45,779 bases of DNA from Streptomyces sp. CC208A (GCF_030010625.1 NZ_JASCXN010000046.1:1-45779); one strand, 5' to 3'; positions 16,894 to 27,343 are shown, counted from the first letter of the stretch. Notes: generated from the sequence alone by a model not told the origin. Numbers and translations: made by a program.

Positions 16894-19800
16894 ATGGCGT
16901 TCATGAGCAGGAACACCCCTCGCCCCGAGGACCGTCCGCTGCTGCGCGAGCTGATCGACATCCCGGAGTCGGTGTCTACCTCCGACTTCGTGCTGAAGCT
17001 GAGCGAGGCGGTCACCCCCGAGGGCGCCGAGGCGGCGCTGAGGGAGTACGTGGTCACCGACCGGCTGGTCGGCAACTTCGGCGAGGCGCTGGATCTGATC
17101 AAGTCGGCGTTGGAGAGCCACTCCTCGAAGGCGGCCTACCTGCACGGCTCGTTCGGTTCCGGTAAGTCGCACTTCATGGCGGTGCTGTACGCGCTGCTGT
17201 CGGGCAACCCGGCGGCGCGGGCGCGCGCCGAGCTCGACCCGGTGCGGGCCCAGCACTCCTGGCTGGACGCTGGCGACCGCAGGTTCCTGCTGGTGCCGTA
17301 CCACATGCTGGGGGCCAAGTCGCTGGAGCAGCGGGTGCTCGGCCGGTACGTGGAGCATGTGCGCAAGCTGCACCCGGGGTGCCCGCTGCCGCAGGTGTAT
17401 CTGACCGAGGGGCTCTTCGAGGACTTCGACCAACTGCGCCGGCGCAATGGCGACGAGTGGGTGATAGCGCAGCTCGCGGACGCGGGGGACGGGCTGGAGG
17501 ACGAGTGGGGCGAGTCCTTCACCTGGACCAGTGAGCTGCTCGATACGGCGGTGAGCGCGCCTGAGGAGCACGAGAACACCAAGCAGCTCGACCTGGACAA
17601 CCCCTCCACGCCGCGTGAGCTGCGGGCCCGTCTCGTACAGGATCTGACCCAGACGCTGTTCCCGTCGTTCGCGCGGGGCGCTTCCGAGGACGCCGACGGG
17701 TTCGTGTCGCTGGACAGGGGGCTCGGCATCATCGCCGCGCATGCCAAGGCGCTGGGCTACGACGGGCTCGTCCTGTTCATGGACGAGCTGATCCTGTGGC
17801 TGGCCTCGCGGATCCACGACCAGAAGTTCGTCTCCCGTGAGGCCGACAAGATCACGAACTTCGTGGAGGGTGGCGACGAGCGGCGTGCTATCCCGGTGGT
17901 GTCGTTCATCGCCCGTCAGCGCGATCTGCGGGAGCTGGTCGGCGAGGAGATGTCGGGGGCCGCGGAGGCCGCCGTGCAGGACAGCCTGAAGCTCAGCGGC
18001 GGACGCTTCGACAAGATCGTCTTGGAGGACCGTAACCTGCCGCAGATCGCCCGGGCCCGTGTGCTCCGGCCGGTCGACGACGCAGCCGAGGCGAAGGTGG
18101 AGGCCGCGTTCGCCGAGGCCAAGAAGCTGGGGCCGGACATCTGGGACACCCTGCTCGGGCACGACAAGTCCACCACCGGGGCGGACGAGGATGCTTTCCG
18201 CAAGACGTATCCGTTCCCGCCGGCGTTCATGGACACGCTGGTGCACATCTCCTCGGCGCTGCAGCGCTCCCGTACCGGTCTGAAGTTGATGAGCCAGCTG
18301 CTCGTCGACCACCGGGACGACTGGCGGCTCGGTCAGCTGGTGCCGCTGGGTGATCTGTATCCGGCGATTGCGGGTGGCGGTGACAAGGCGTTCAGCGGCG
18401 AGACGCATGTGCATTTCGAGGCCGCCGACAAGCTGTACCGCGACAAGCTCCGCCCGTACCTGCTCAAGACCAATCAGGTCACCGAGGACCAGGTCGAGGC
18501 GTACCGGCGTGATCCGGCGAGTCTGGGCGATCCGCAACTGGCTGCTCGCTGCCGTGACTTCACCGGTGACAGTCGGCTGCTGCAGACCTTGCTGCTGTCC
18601 GCGCTCGCGCCCAGTGTGCCCGCGCTCGCCGATCTCACCCTGGCTCGGCTGCACGCGCTCAACCACGGCTCCATCACGACCCGCATCGCGGGCACCGAGG
18701 TCGGCCGTCTGGAGCAGAAGGCCAAGGAATGGGCGGCGACCTTCCCCGAGATCAAGGTTGTCGGTACCGGTCCGGGCGCGGTGGTGCGGCTGGAGCTGAC
18801 CGGTGTCGACCTGGACGCCGTGCTCGCCAACGCGCAGGTGCACAACAACCAGGCCAGTCGGCGGGCGAAGATGCGCGCCCTGCTCAAGGAGGCGCTCGGC
18901 GTCAGTGACGGGCCCGGTGGCTTCGATCCGTACGACGTGCTCGATCTGGTGTGGAAGGGTACCGAGCGGCAGGTCGAGGTGGTCTTCGGCAATGTCGCCG
19001 AGGCCGACTCGCTGCCCGAGTCGACGCTGCGGCCCAGCCAGGACGACGCCTGGCGGCTCGTCGTCGACTTCCCTTACGATGAGGGCGAGTTCGGGCCGAT
19101 GGACGACGTGCAGCGGCTGCGCGCGCTGCGTGAGAGGCCGGGCGGTGAGTGCCGAACCCTGGCCTGGCTGCCGACGCATCTGACCGATGCGGTGCGTGGT
19201 GACTTCGAGCGGCTCGTGGTCATCGACAAGGCGCTCGCCGACGAGGCCCGCTTCGACTCCGACTTCGCGCGCAGTCTCAATGCCGACGACAAGGCACGTG
19301 CCAAGGGCATGCTGAAGTCGCAGCTCGGCATCCTCACCGAGCGGGTCCATCAGGCGCTGCGGCAGGCGTACGGGCTGGCGCAGAAGCAGGAGGGGGTCGT
19401 CGACCTCAGCTTCGACACCCATCTGGTCGCCCAGCAGGAGGTGGCCGGTCTGGGGCTGCCGCTGGGTGCGCAGCTGGATACCGCGGCCCGCGAGCTGGCC
19501 GGGAAGCTGCTCGCCCACCAGTTCCCCGCCCATCCCGACCTGGACCCCGAGGGCACCGGGAAGTCCGTCAAGGCCGCCGAGATCAGGACCGTGTTCGGGT
19601 ACGTCCGCAAGGCCGCCGAGCACCGCGACGGGCAGGTCGAGGTCGAGGCCAAGGACCGCAAGGTCATGGCGCGGATCGCGGGCGGTCTCGGGCTCGGTGT
19701 GATGCGGGAGGCGTACTACCGGCAGGCGAGCCTGTGGGCCGACCACTTCAACAGCCAGGCGCGGCGCGATGGTGTCGCCGAGCCGACGCTGGTCAGGCTC

Positions 19801-20796
19801 TCCGACTGGAGCGACCTTCCCGAGCCGCGCGGACTGCCCGAGCCGCTGCAACGGCTGCTCGCCGCGGCCTACGCCGAGATGACCGACCGGGTGTGGGTGC
19901 GCGGCGGGGTGCCCGTCGAGCCCGCGCCCGCGCCGCACGAGCTGAAGCCGGACTTCGCGCTGCGCGAGCAGCAGCTGCCCGGCGAGAGCGACTGGGGCCA
20001 GGCGCGTCAGAGGTTCGAGACGGTGTTCGGCGGCGTGGCGCCGCAGCTGCGGCGTGGGCGGATCGTCAACCAGTTCGCGGGGCTGATTCGGCAGGCTGCC
20101 GGCGGGCTCGCCCAGGACGCCGGGCGGCTGGTCACGGAGCTGGAGAAGCACCGCGACTTTCTGCGGCTGACCGACGACTCGCCCCGGCTCGTCCTGGCCC
20201 GGCAGGCTCAGGAGCTGGTCAGGCAGGTCACGGAGGCGGGCCTCGACGCGAGGGGCGTGGTGGACCGGCTCGCCCGCTTCGACCTCGGCGACTTCACCGC
20301 GCACCGGTACGGGATGTCGCTGAAGAGCGCCGGGGTGGTGGCCACCGCGCTGCAGAGCACCAGTTGGGACCATCTGGGCCTGGCGTCCACCGCCGGTGTG
20401 GAGGGCGAGGCCGTCCTGGCGCGGATGTGGGAGGCGGCGGCCGGTGACCCGGGTGACTATCCCGACCTGCCGGGGGTGCTGAGCGCCTGCGGCAGGGAGG
20501 TGGTGGCGCTGCTGAGGTCCCGGCAGGCCCCGCCCGCACAGCCCGAGGCGCCTGCCGGCACGGCGGCGCCGAGCTCCGAGAGTGTGGACCTGGGCGGTGG
20601 CTCCGCACATCCGCAGGTGCTGCCGGAGCCGCCGCAGCAGCCGGGCCCGCGGACCGGCTCGCGCTCCGTCGCCCGTTCCGGCGGCGGGCGGACCACCGCT
20701 GCCCGGGCCGCCGCCGAACTCCAGGCGGAGATCGCGGCGCTGGCGGCCGCGAGCCCGGACGCCGTGGTCGAGGTCGTGTGGAAGGTCGTCGACTGA
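16894..20796 (+). CDS. pglY: BREX type 2 ATPase PglY
   Basis: The 1300-residue P-loop ATPase is the large motor-like component of BREX-2, corresponding to BrxC of type 1 systems. Walker A GSFGSGKS lies at 85-92 (Lys91) and Walker B LVLFMDE ends at Glu298. The rest is long, helical and charged, with an Ala/Pro-rich linker near residues 1205-1265 before a short C-terminal helix. A GAGGAG ribosome site precedes ATG 16894; the ATG three codons further in is an alternative. The gene begins 25 bases after pglX and shares its last base with the pglZ start (TGATG, 20794-20798), so pglX, pglY and pglZ are probably one transcript. Length agrees with BREX-2 PglY proteins. Confidence 0.93.
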   Translation: MAFMSRNTPRPEDRPLLRELIDIPESVSTSDFVLKLSEAVTPEGAEAALREYVVTDRLVGNFGEALDLIKSALESHSSKAAYLHGSFGSGKSHFMAVLYALLSGNPAARARAELDPVRAQHSWLDAGDRRFLLVPYHMLGAKSLEQRVLGRYVEHVRKLHPGCPLPQVYLTEGLFEDFDQLRRRNGDEWVIAQLADAGDGLEDEWGESFTWTSELLDTAVSAPEEHENTKQLDLDNPSTPRELRARLVQDLTQTLFPSFARGASEDADGFVSLDRGLGIIAAHAKALGYDGLVLFMDELILWLASRIHDQKFVSREADKITNFVEGGDERRAIPVVSFIARQRDLRELVGEEMSGAAEAAVQDSLKLSGGRFDKIVLEDRNLPQIARARVLRPVDDAAEAKVEAAFAEAKKLGPDIWDTLLGHDKSTTGADEDAFRKTYPFPPAFMDTLVHISSALQRSRTGLKLMSQLLVDHRDDWRLGQLVPLGDLYPAIAGGGDKAFSGETHVHFEAADKLYRDKLRPYLLKTNQVTEDQVEAYRRDPASLGDPQLAARCRDFTGDSRLLQTLLLSALAPSVPALADLTLARLHALNHGSITTRIAGTEVGRLEQKAKEWAATFPEIKVVGTGPGAVVRLELTGVDLDAVLANAQVHNNQASRRAKMRALLKEALGVSDGPGGFDPYDVLDLVWKGTERQVEVVFGNVAEADSLPESTLRPSQDDAWRLVVDFPYDEGEFGPMDDVQRLRALRERPGGECRTLAWLPTHLTDAVRGDFERLVVIDKALADEARFDSDFARSLNADDKARAKGMLKSQLGILTERVHQALRQAYGLAQKQEGVVDLSFDTHLVAQQEVAGLGLPLGAQLDTAARELAGKLLAHQFPAHPDLDPEGTGKSVKAAEIRTVFGYVRKAAEHRDGQVEVEAKDRKVMARIAGGLGLGVMREAYYRQASLWADHFNSQARRDGVAEPTLVRLSDWSDLPEPRGLPEPLQRLLAAAYAEMTDRVWVRGGVPVEPAPAPHELKPDFALREQQLPGESDWGQARQRFETVFGGVAPQLRRGRIVNQFAGLIRQAAGGLAQDAGRLVTELEKHRDFLRLTDDSPRLVLARQAQELVRQVTEAGLDARGVVDRLARFDLGDFTAHRYGMSLKSAGVVATALQSTSWDHLGLASTAGVEGEAVLARMWEAAAGDPGDYPDLPGVLSACGREVVALLRSRQAPPAQPEAPAGTAAPSSESVDLGGGSAHPQVLPEPPQQPGPRTGSRSVARSGGGRTTAARAAAELQAEIAALAAASPDAVVEVVWKVVD

Positions 20797-23663
20797 TGTC
20801 CGACACGGTGACCAGCACGCCCCAGGCCGCGGGGCCCGCCCGGCTGTCCGCCGGGACGGTCCGTCAGTACCTGGCCGCCCGCAGCCGGCTCGGGGACGGC
20901 GCGGTCCGCGTCCTGCTGCTGCGGGCCGCCCCCGAGTGGGAGGCGCCCGCTGTGCAGCGCGCAGCGGGCGGCCTGCAGGCGCGGGTGGCCGTCGCGCCGT
21001 CCGTGTTGGCCGTGCACGAGCTGATCCTGGGCCATCTAGATACGGCCACCCCGCCCGACCCCGGGGTCCTGGTCGTCCTGACCGACTGTGAGGACACCGA
21101 TCTCGACCCCGGACTGCTCGCCCGGGTCTACGGCGGCCGTATCCGGTCGGTCGACAACTGGGAGGTCGTGCGGGAGGCGTTCGACGCGCGCGGGGTCGAC
21201 GCGCGGCTGCGCGGCGAGAGCTGGGCGGCCGAGGCGCTCATGGACGCGGCGGCCACCCGAGGCTGGCCCTCGCTCGGCAGAGGGCTGCTCTCCCGCGACG
21301 AGGCCCTCACCCGGCTGGCCCGGCGGCGGCTGCGCCTGAGCCGCCGGGACACGGACGCGCTGGGCGCACCGGCCACGCACGATGACGGCGACCGCATCGA
21401 CGCGGTCGCCCTGTTCCGCTGGACCCTCATCCCCGGCGGCCCCGACCTGCTGCGCGACCTGCGCGGACCGGAACGCGCCGGCCTTGCCGCCTTCCTCGGC
21501 GAACCCGAGCAGGCCGGCTCCACCGGCCGGATCATCACCGCCCTGGTGGACGCCGAGCACGGGGGCGACGCGGCGGCGTACGCGGTGGTCTGCGCCGCCC
21601 TGTGGGGGCATGCGGAGGCCGACCACGACCTGTACCGGGCGCGCGGACGCGCCGAGCGGTGGCTGGGCGAGAAGCCGCCCGCCCAGGGCGACGACCTCGA
21701 CCGGCTCCTGGCCGCCTTCGCACGCAGCGGCGAGGAGTATGTGCGTGGCCTGCTCGACCGGGGCGAGCACCGGCTCGCCGACCCGGTCCTGAGCCGGGCC
21801 GCGCAGCTCGTCACCCAGTTCGGTGCGCAGAGTGCCGCCGCGGCCAGCCCGCTGCTCGCGGGCGGCCTCGACGCGCGGTTCACCGCCGCCGGCCACGCTC
21901 TCGCCGAAGGCGACACGCAGAAGATCGCCGACGTCGTCACCGCGCTGGCCGAGCACGCCCTGGCCTCTGTTGACACCACCCCGGCCCGCATCGAGCGGGT
22001 GCGGATGGCGGCACGGCTGCGGCGCTGGCTCACCGGCCGCCCCACATCCGAGATCCCCTCCGTGGCCGAGGGCAGCGCCCGCCAGATCCACGAACTGGGC
22101 TGGGTGGACCGGGCCCTGGAACACCTGGAGGCTGGCGGTGACACGGACAGCGTGCTCGCCGACGCGTACAGCCGGATCGGCGAACAGGTACGCAGCGAGC
22201 GCCGGGCCCTGGACCACGCGTTCTCCGAGCGGCTCGCGGTGTGGACGGCGGACGGCACCGCGCCTGGTGCCATGCTCACCGTGGAGAGCTTCCTGGACCG
22301 GGTGGTCGCTCCTGTGGTGGCCTCGCCCGGTCACCGAGTCCTGCTGCTGCTCGTGGACGGGATGAGCGCGGCGATAGCGGCCGAGCTCGGCGAGGAGCTG
22401 CGCGCCCACTGGTCGGAGTACGATCCCCTGCCGGAGCCCGCCGGGGCACCGGCCCGGCGGGCGGTGGCTGCGGCGCTGCCCACCCTCACCACCGTCTCGC
22501 GCACCTCGCTGTTCGCTGGCACCCTGATGAAGGGCGACCAGAGTGACGAGAAGCGGCTCTTCCCCCAGCATCCCTGCTGGAAGGGGGCCCCGGCGGCGAT
22601 CTTCCACAAGGACGACCTGCGCGGCCCCGACACAGGCTCGCCGTTCTCCACCGCCCTCACCGAAGCTCTCGCCGACGAGCGCACCCACGTCGCGGTCGTC
22701 CTCAACACCGTCGACGACCGGCTCGGCAAGGAGCAGAAGCTCGGCGACGGCGCATGGCGGATCAAGGAGATCGGCGGCCTGGAGCCGCTTCTGCGGGCCG
22801 CCCGGGCGGGCGGCATGACCGTACTGCTCACCTCCGACCACGGGCATGTGATCGAACGGCGCGGCAGCAAGGCCGACGCGCCCGCCGGCAGCGTCGCCTC
22901 GGCCCGTCACCGGCTGCCCGGCGGTCCCCTCGCCCCGGCCGAGATCGAACTGTCCGGCCCCCGGGTGGTCTGGCCTGAGCCCGGTGCGCGGATCGTCGCG
23001 CTGCGGGACCACGACGCCCGGTACACGGCGATGAAGGCCGGTTACCACGGCGGGGTCACCCTCGCCGAGTTCACCATCCCGCTGCTCGCCCTGCTGCCGT
23101 TCGGCGCCGAGCCGCCCACGGGCTGGCGGGAGCTGGGGGAGCCGGCACCCGCGTGGTGGGACGAGCGCGCCGAAGGCATGGACCTTCCGGTGCCGGGTGC
23201 CGCAGGAGCCGGCAGTGTGGCCGAGGCCGCCGGCGTACGGCCGCGCCGCAAGCAGGCGAAGAAGACCCCTGCCGTGGCCGAGCCGACCATGGCTCTCTTC
23301 GGGGAGGAGCAGGCGACCCCGGCCGCACCACAGGACTCCGCCGCCGCCTCCAGCGACCCGGCCACCGCCCTGGTGGAACGCCTCATGGCCACCGAGCTGT
23401 ACCAGGCGCAGCTCGGGCTGCTGGCCCGCAAGCCACAGGGCAAGACGGTACCGAAGGCCCTGGTCGCCCTGGTCGAGACGGGCACCCTGACGATGACCGC
23501 GCTCGCCGAACGCGCGGGCCAGCCGGCCACCCGCGCACCGGGCTTCGCCGCGACGCTGGCCCAGCTCCTCAACTACGACGGCGCCCAGGTCCTGGAGATC
23601 CTTCCCGACAACCGCACGCTGCGCCTGCACCGGGCCCAGCTGATCGACCAGTTCGGGCTGTGA
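20796..23663 (+). CDS. pglZ: BREX type 2 phosphatase-like protein PglZ
   Basis: The 955-residue protein belongs to the PglZ family (alkaline-phosphatase-like fold), a signature component of all BREX systems. The metal-site motifs are visible: LLLLVDGMSA with Asp521, the nucleophile-region segment LPTLTTVSRTSLFAG, and TSDHGH with Asp681, His682 and His684. An Ala/Pro/Lys linker near 805-860 separates this from a C-terminal helical domain ending FGL. The start is ATG 20796, within the TGATG overlap with pglY; six extra upstream codons in frame lie inside pglY and lack a better ribosome site. In the BREX-2 model it works with PglX and PglW, although the biochemical activity of PglZ proteins in defence is not settled. 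Confidence 0.93.
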   Translation: MSDTVTSTPQAAGPARLSAGTVRQYLAARSRLGDGAVRVLLLRAAPEWEAPAVQRAAGGLQARVAVAPSVLAVHELILGHLDTATPPDPGVLVVLTDCEDTDLDPGLLARVYGGRIRSVDNWEVVREAFDARGVDARLRGESWAAEALMDAAATRGWPSLGRGLLSRDEALTRLARRRLRLSRRDTDALGAPATHDDGDRIDAVALFRWTLIPGGPDLLRDLRGPERAGLAAFLGEPEQAGSTGRIITALVDAEHGGDAAAYAVVCAALWGHAEADHDLYRARGRAERWLGEKPPAQGDDLDRLLAAFARSGEEYVRGLLDRGEHRLADPVLSRAAQLVTQFGAQSAAAASPLLAGGLDARFTAAGHALAEGDTQKIADVVTALAEHALASVDTTPARIERVRMAARLRRWLTGRPTSEIPSVAEGSARQIHELGWVDRALEHLEAGGDTDSVLADAYSRIGEQVRSERRALDHAFSERLAVWTADGTAPGAMLTVESFLDRVVAPVVASPGHRVLLLLVDGMSAAIAAELGEELRAHWSEYDPLPEPAGAPARRAVAAALPTLTTVSRTSLFAGTLMKGDQSDEKRLFPQHPCWKGAPAAIFHKDDLRGPDTGSPFSTALTEALADERTHVAVVLNTVDDRLGKEQKLGDGAWRIKEIGGLEPLLRAARAGGMTVLLTSDHGHVIERRGSKADAPAGSVASARHRLPGGPLAPAEIELSGPRVVWPEPGARIVALRDHDARYTAMKAGYHGGVTLAEFTIPLLALLPFGAEPPTGWRELGEPAPAWWDERAEGMDLPVPGAAGAGSVAEAAGVRPRRKQAKKTPAVAEPTMALFGEEQATPAAPQDSAAASSDPATALVERLMATELYQAQLGLLARKPQGKTVPKALVALVETGTLTMTALAERAGQPATRAPGFAATLAQLLNYDGAQVLEILPDNRTLRLHRAQLIDQFGL

Positions 23664-23736
23664 GGCAGGGCACCGCCCTGGCCGCCCGGCCCGCATGCCG
23701 GCGGCCGGGCGGACGACCGGATGGGAGACTGTCCGG

Positions 23737-25089
23737 GTGAACGCGTTCGGATCTTCAACACCCGGTACCGGCTCCCCGGTCGGCGCCGTCCGGCGGCGCG
23801 CCGTAGTGGACGCGCTGCGCCGCGGCGCCGTCCCAGAAAGCGGCCTGGACCTGCTCGCCACCGGCCTCGACCGCTTCGAGCGGGCCGTCGACGAGGAACT
23901 GGACACCGTTGCCGCCGGCGGCTCGGTGTTCAAGGCGGTGCGCGGCGAGTACGGCTCCGGTAAGACCTTCTTCACCCGCTGGCTCGGCGAGCGCGCCAAA
24001 CGCCGCACCTTTGCCGTGGCCGAGGTACAGGTGTCGGAGACCGAGACCCCACTGCACAAGCTGGAAACCGTCTACCGGCGCCTCACCGAACGCCTCACCA
24101 CCGCGAGCTTCCCGCCCAGCGCGCTGCGGCCGGTCGCCGACGCCTGGTTCTACGCCCTGGAAGAGGACGCCCTCGCCGACGGCACGGACGAGAGCGAACT
24201 GTCCCAGGCGGTGGACCGGCTGCTCACCGCCCGCCTGGCCGAGGTGTCCCGGCACGCCCCCGCCTTCGCCACCGCCCTGCGCGGCTACAAGCAGTCCCTG
24301 GACGCCGGTGACGAGGCCACCGCCGCCGCGGTGATGGCCTGGCTCGGCGGCCAGCCGCACGTCGCCGCAGCCGCCCGGCGCAGCGCGGGCGTCCGCGGCG
24401 ACCTCGACCACTTCGGCGCGTTCGGCTTCCTGCAGGGCCTGCTCACCGTCCTCAGGGACGCCGGACACGCCGGCCTCGTCCTCGTCCTGGACGAGGTGGA
24501 AACGCTGCAGCGGGTCCGCTCCGATGCCCGCGACAAGGCCCTCAACGCGCTGCGGCAGCTCATCGACGAGGTTCACTCCGGGCGCTTCCCCGGCCTGTAC
24601 CTAATCATCACCGGCACCCCCGCCTTCTACGACGGGCAGCAGGGCGTACAGCGGCTCGCACCGCTCGCCCAGCGCCTGGCCACCGACTTCACCACCGACC
24701 CCCGCTTCGACAACCCCCGGGCCGTCCAGATCCGGCTGCCCGGCTTCACCGAACAGTCCCTGACCAGCCTGGGCGCCACCATCCGCGACCTGTACGCCGA
24801 AGGCTCCCCGGCCCCCGACCGGATCAAACAGCTCGCCGACGACGCCTACCTCACCGACCTGGCCCGGGCCGTGGGTGGAGCGCTCGGTGGAAAAGTCGGT
24901 GTGGCCCCGCGCCTGTACCTGAAGAAACTGGTCGGTGATGTCCTGGACCGGATCGACCAGTTCGACGACTTCGACCCGCGCACGCACTACAAGCTGACCG
25001 TGGCCAGCACTGAGCTCACCGCCACCGAGCGGAACTTCGCCGCGCCCGCGCCAGCCGCCTCGGCCGACGACCTCGATATCGACCTCTGA
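23737..25089 (+). CDS. brxD: BREX type 2 ATP-binding protein BrxD
   Basis: This 450-residue P-loop protein matches BrxD, the accessory ATPase found in BREX-2 loci. Walker A GEYGSGKT lies at 70-77 (Lys76), and Walker B LVLVLDE ends with Asp252-Glu253. It is AAA-like with a helical lid, and its C-terminal tail is Ala/Asp-rich. The GTG at 23737 is preferred over an in-frame ATG at 23695 because GGGAG lies at 23723-23727 and the alternative has no ribosome site. It begins 73 bases after pglZ and precedes the helicase BrxHI, the normal BREX-2 order. Family members are thought to load or regulate the partner helicase; that role is inferred here. Confidence 0.88.
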   Translation: MNAFGSSTPGTGSPVGAVRRRAVVDALRRGAVPESGLDLLATGLDRFERAVDEELDTVAAGGSVFKAVRGEYGSGKTFFTRWLGERAKRRTFAVAEVQVSETETPLHKLETVYRRLTERLTTASFPPSALRPVADAWFYALEEDALADGTDESELSQAVDRLLTARLAEVSRHAPAFATALRGYKQSLDAGDEATAAAVMAWLGGQPHVAAAARRSAGVRGDLDHFGAFGFLQGLLTVLRDAGHAGLVLVLDEVETLQRVRSDARDKALNALRQLIDEVHSGRFPGLYLIITGTPAFYDGQQGVQRLAPLAQRLATDFTTDPRFDNPRAVQIRLPGFTEQSLTSLGATIRDLYAEGSPAPDRIKQLADDAYLTDLARAVGGALGGKVGVAPRLYLKKLVGDVLDRIDQFDDFDPRTHYKLTVASTELTATERNFAAPAPAASADDLDIDL

Positions 25090-25183
25090 AGGCCCTGCTT
25101 TCCAGTCCCCAACCGAAACCCTGGCCTCCCAAATGGCCCCGAACTAACTCCGACCTCTGACGACCAGTGCAGGAGGCACCCGC

Positions 25184-27343
25184 GTGCAGGACCAGCCGCA
25201 CGGCACCGACCCCGTCGAACGCCTCGACCCGGTGGTCCTGCACCACATCGTCAACACCCTCGGCTGGCCCGATCTACGCCCCCTGCAGAAGGCGGCCGTG
25301 CACCCGCTGATGGACGGCGAGGACGCGATCCTGCTCGCGCCGACCGCCGGCGGGAAGACGGAGGCCGCCACCTTCCCGATGCTGTCCGCAATGCGGGAGA
25401 AACACTGGACCGGCACCTCCGTTCTCTACCTGGCCCCGCTCAAGGCACTCCTGAACAACCTGGTGCACCGGGTCGACAGCTACGCCCAGTGGCTGGGCCG
25501 CCGCGCCGCGCTCTGGCACGGGGACACCCCTGAGTCTGTACGCCGCCGCATCCGCACCGAGTCCCCCGACTTCCTGCTGACGACGCCCGAGTCCCTCGAA
25601 GCAATGCTCATAAGCGTCAAAACCGACCACACGCACATGCTGGGTCGCGTACGCGCCGTCGTCGTCGACGAGGTGCACGCCTTCGCCGGGGACGACCGCG
25701 GCTGGCACCTGCTCGCCGTACTCGAACGCCTGGAGCGACTGGCCGGCCGACGGATCCAGCGCATCGGCCTCTCCGCCACCGTCGGCAACCCCGACACCCT
25801 GCTCACCTGGCTCCAGGGCGCCAGCCCCGCCGACCGCCCCGGCCGGGTCGTCGCCCCCGGAGTGACCCTGCCGGTCGGCGGGACTGCCCCAGCCGACGCC
25901 GAAAATCTCCCGCGCCCCGCCGGAGAGGTGGAACTCGACTACGTCGGGTCCCTCACCAACGCTGCCAAAGTGATCTCCGCCCTGCACAAGGGAGAAAAGC
26001 GGCTCGTCTTCTGTGACTCCCGCAAGCAGGTCGAAGAACTCGGTGCGGCGCTTCGAGGGCGCGACGTCACCGTGTTCCTCTCTCATGCCTCCCTCTCCAC
26101 CGAGGAACGGGCCCGCTCCGAGCAGGCATTCGCCGAAGCACGCGACTGTGTCATCGTCTCCACCTCGACCCTCGAACTCGGCATCGACGTCGGCGACCTT
26201 GACCGCGTCATCCAGATCGACTCGCCCAGCACGGTGGCCTCGTTCCTGCAGCGCATCGGCCGTACCGGACGCCGCACCGGCACCTCCCGCAACTGCCTGT
26301 TTCTCGCCACTCGGCCCGACACCCTCCTCCAAGCCGCCGGCCTGCTCACCCTGTGGACCCGCGGCTGGGTCGAACCCGTCACCCCGCCCCCCTCACCCCG
26401 CCATCTCGTCGCCCAGCAGCTCCTCGCTGTCACCCTGCAGGAACACCGCCTCGGCGACCGCCTGTGGCCCGAACAATGGAACGGTCTGGCTCCTTTCGAC
26501 CGCTCCGCCGCCCCCCTCCTGTCCCACCTCGTCGAAGGCGGCTTCCTCGATAGCGACGGCGGCATGCTGTTCATCGGCACCGAAGCCGAGAAATACTTCG
26601 GCCGCCGCCACTTCATGGAACTGACCGCTTCCTTCACTGCACCCCCCGAGTTCACCGTGCTGGCCGGACGCACCGAGATCGGCACCACCGACCCCACCGT
26701 CCTCACCGAGGAACGCCCAGGCCCACGCCGCCTGCTCCTGGCCGGCCGCAGCTGGCAGGTCACCTTCATCGACTGGGCCCGACGCCGCGCCTTCGTCGAA
26801 CCCGTCGAAGACGGAGGCATCGCCAAATGGCAGGGAAGCGAAGCCCGCGGCCTCTCCTACGCCCTCACCCGAGCCATGCGTGATGTTCTCCTCGGTACAG
26901 ACCCTGACGTCCGCCTCACCCGCCGCGCCACCGCCGCCCTCGCCGAACTCCGCACCGATCGCGCACCCCACGAAGTGCACCCTGCAGGCACCCTCCTCGT
27001 CCGCGACGCAGACGCCACCCGCTGGTGGACCTGGGCTGGCTACCGCGCCAACGCCACTCTCACGGCTTCCCTCGGAAACATTGCCGATCCCGTTCAGCGC
27101 CCCACAGACACCCACGTCCGCCTGCGTCAGGACCTCAGTCCGGGTGACTGGAAGGTCGCCCGCGCCGAATTGGCCGAGTCTCTCACCCTGCCCACAGTTG
27201 ATCCGCGCGCCGTCCGCGGCCTCAAGTTCTCCGCTGCACTCCCATCCCGACTCGCCTCCGCCACGCTCGCTGAACGTCTAGCCGACTTCGACGGCGCGCT
27301 TGCCACCGCCCGTGAGCCCGTACGCATGATTGCGCCGGTGTAG
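25184..27343 (+). CDS. brxHI: BREX type 2 ATP-dependent helicase BrxHI (Lhr-like DEAD/DEAH)
   Basis: The 719-residue superfamily 2 helicase closes the BREX-2 operon. Motif I PTAGGKT carries Lys58, motif II is DEVH at 162-165, and motif VI begins at Gln356 (QRIGRTGRRTG). The core resembles Lhr, with a C-terminal winged-helix and beta-rich region after residue 450. AGGAGG at 25171-25176 decides the GTG start at 25184. A 94-base gap separates it from brxD, with no evident terminator. All expected motifs are intact. Helicases of this type probably act on phage or host DNA during BREX restriction, but the exact step is unknown. Confidence 0.9.
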   Translation: MQDQPHGTDPVERLDPVVLHHIVNTLGWPDLRPLQKAAVHPLMDGEDAILLAPTAGGKTEAATFPMLSAMREKHWTGTSVLYLAPLKALLNNLVHRVDSYAQWLGRRAALWHGDTPESVRRRIRTESPDFLLTTPESLEAMLISVKTDHTHMLGRVRAVVVDEVHAFAGDDRGWHLLAVLERLERLAGRRIQRIGLSATVGNPDTLLTWLQGASPADRPGRVVAPGVTLPVGGTAPADAENLPRPAGEVELDYVGSLTNAAKVISALHKGEKRLVFCDSRKQVEELGAALRGRDVTVFLSHASLSTEERARSEQAFAEARDCVIVSTSTLELGIDVGDLDRVIQIDSPSTVASFLQRIGRTGRRTGTSRNCLFLATRPDTLLQAAGLLTLWTRGWVEPVTPPPSPRHLVAQQLLAVTLQEHRLGDRLWPEQWNGLAPFDRSAAPLLSHLVEGGFLDSDGGMLFIGTEAEKYFGRRHFMELTASFTAPPEFTVLAGRTEIGTTDPTVLTEERPGPRRLLLAGRSWQVTFIDWARRRAFVEPVEDGGIAKWQGSEARGLSYALTRAMRDVLLGTDPDVRLTRRATAALAELRTDRAPHEVHPAGTLLVRDADATRWWTWAGYRANATLTASLGNIADPVQRPTDTHVRLRQDLSPGDWKVARAELAESLTLPTVDPRAVRGLKFSAALPSRLASATLAERLADFDGALATAREPVRMIAPV

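Noticed and set aside
21036..24059. Very long minus-strand ORF opposite pglZ/brxD
   Set aside because: Typical antisense shadow in GC-rich DNA: the opposite strand encodes proteins with recognisable catalytic motifs, while this one is Arg/Gly/Ala-rich without domains.
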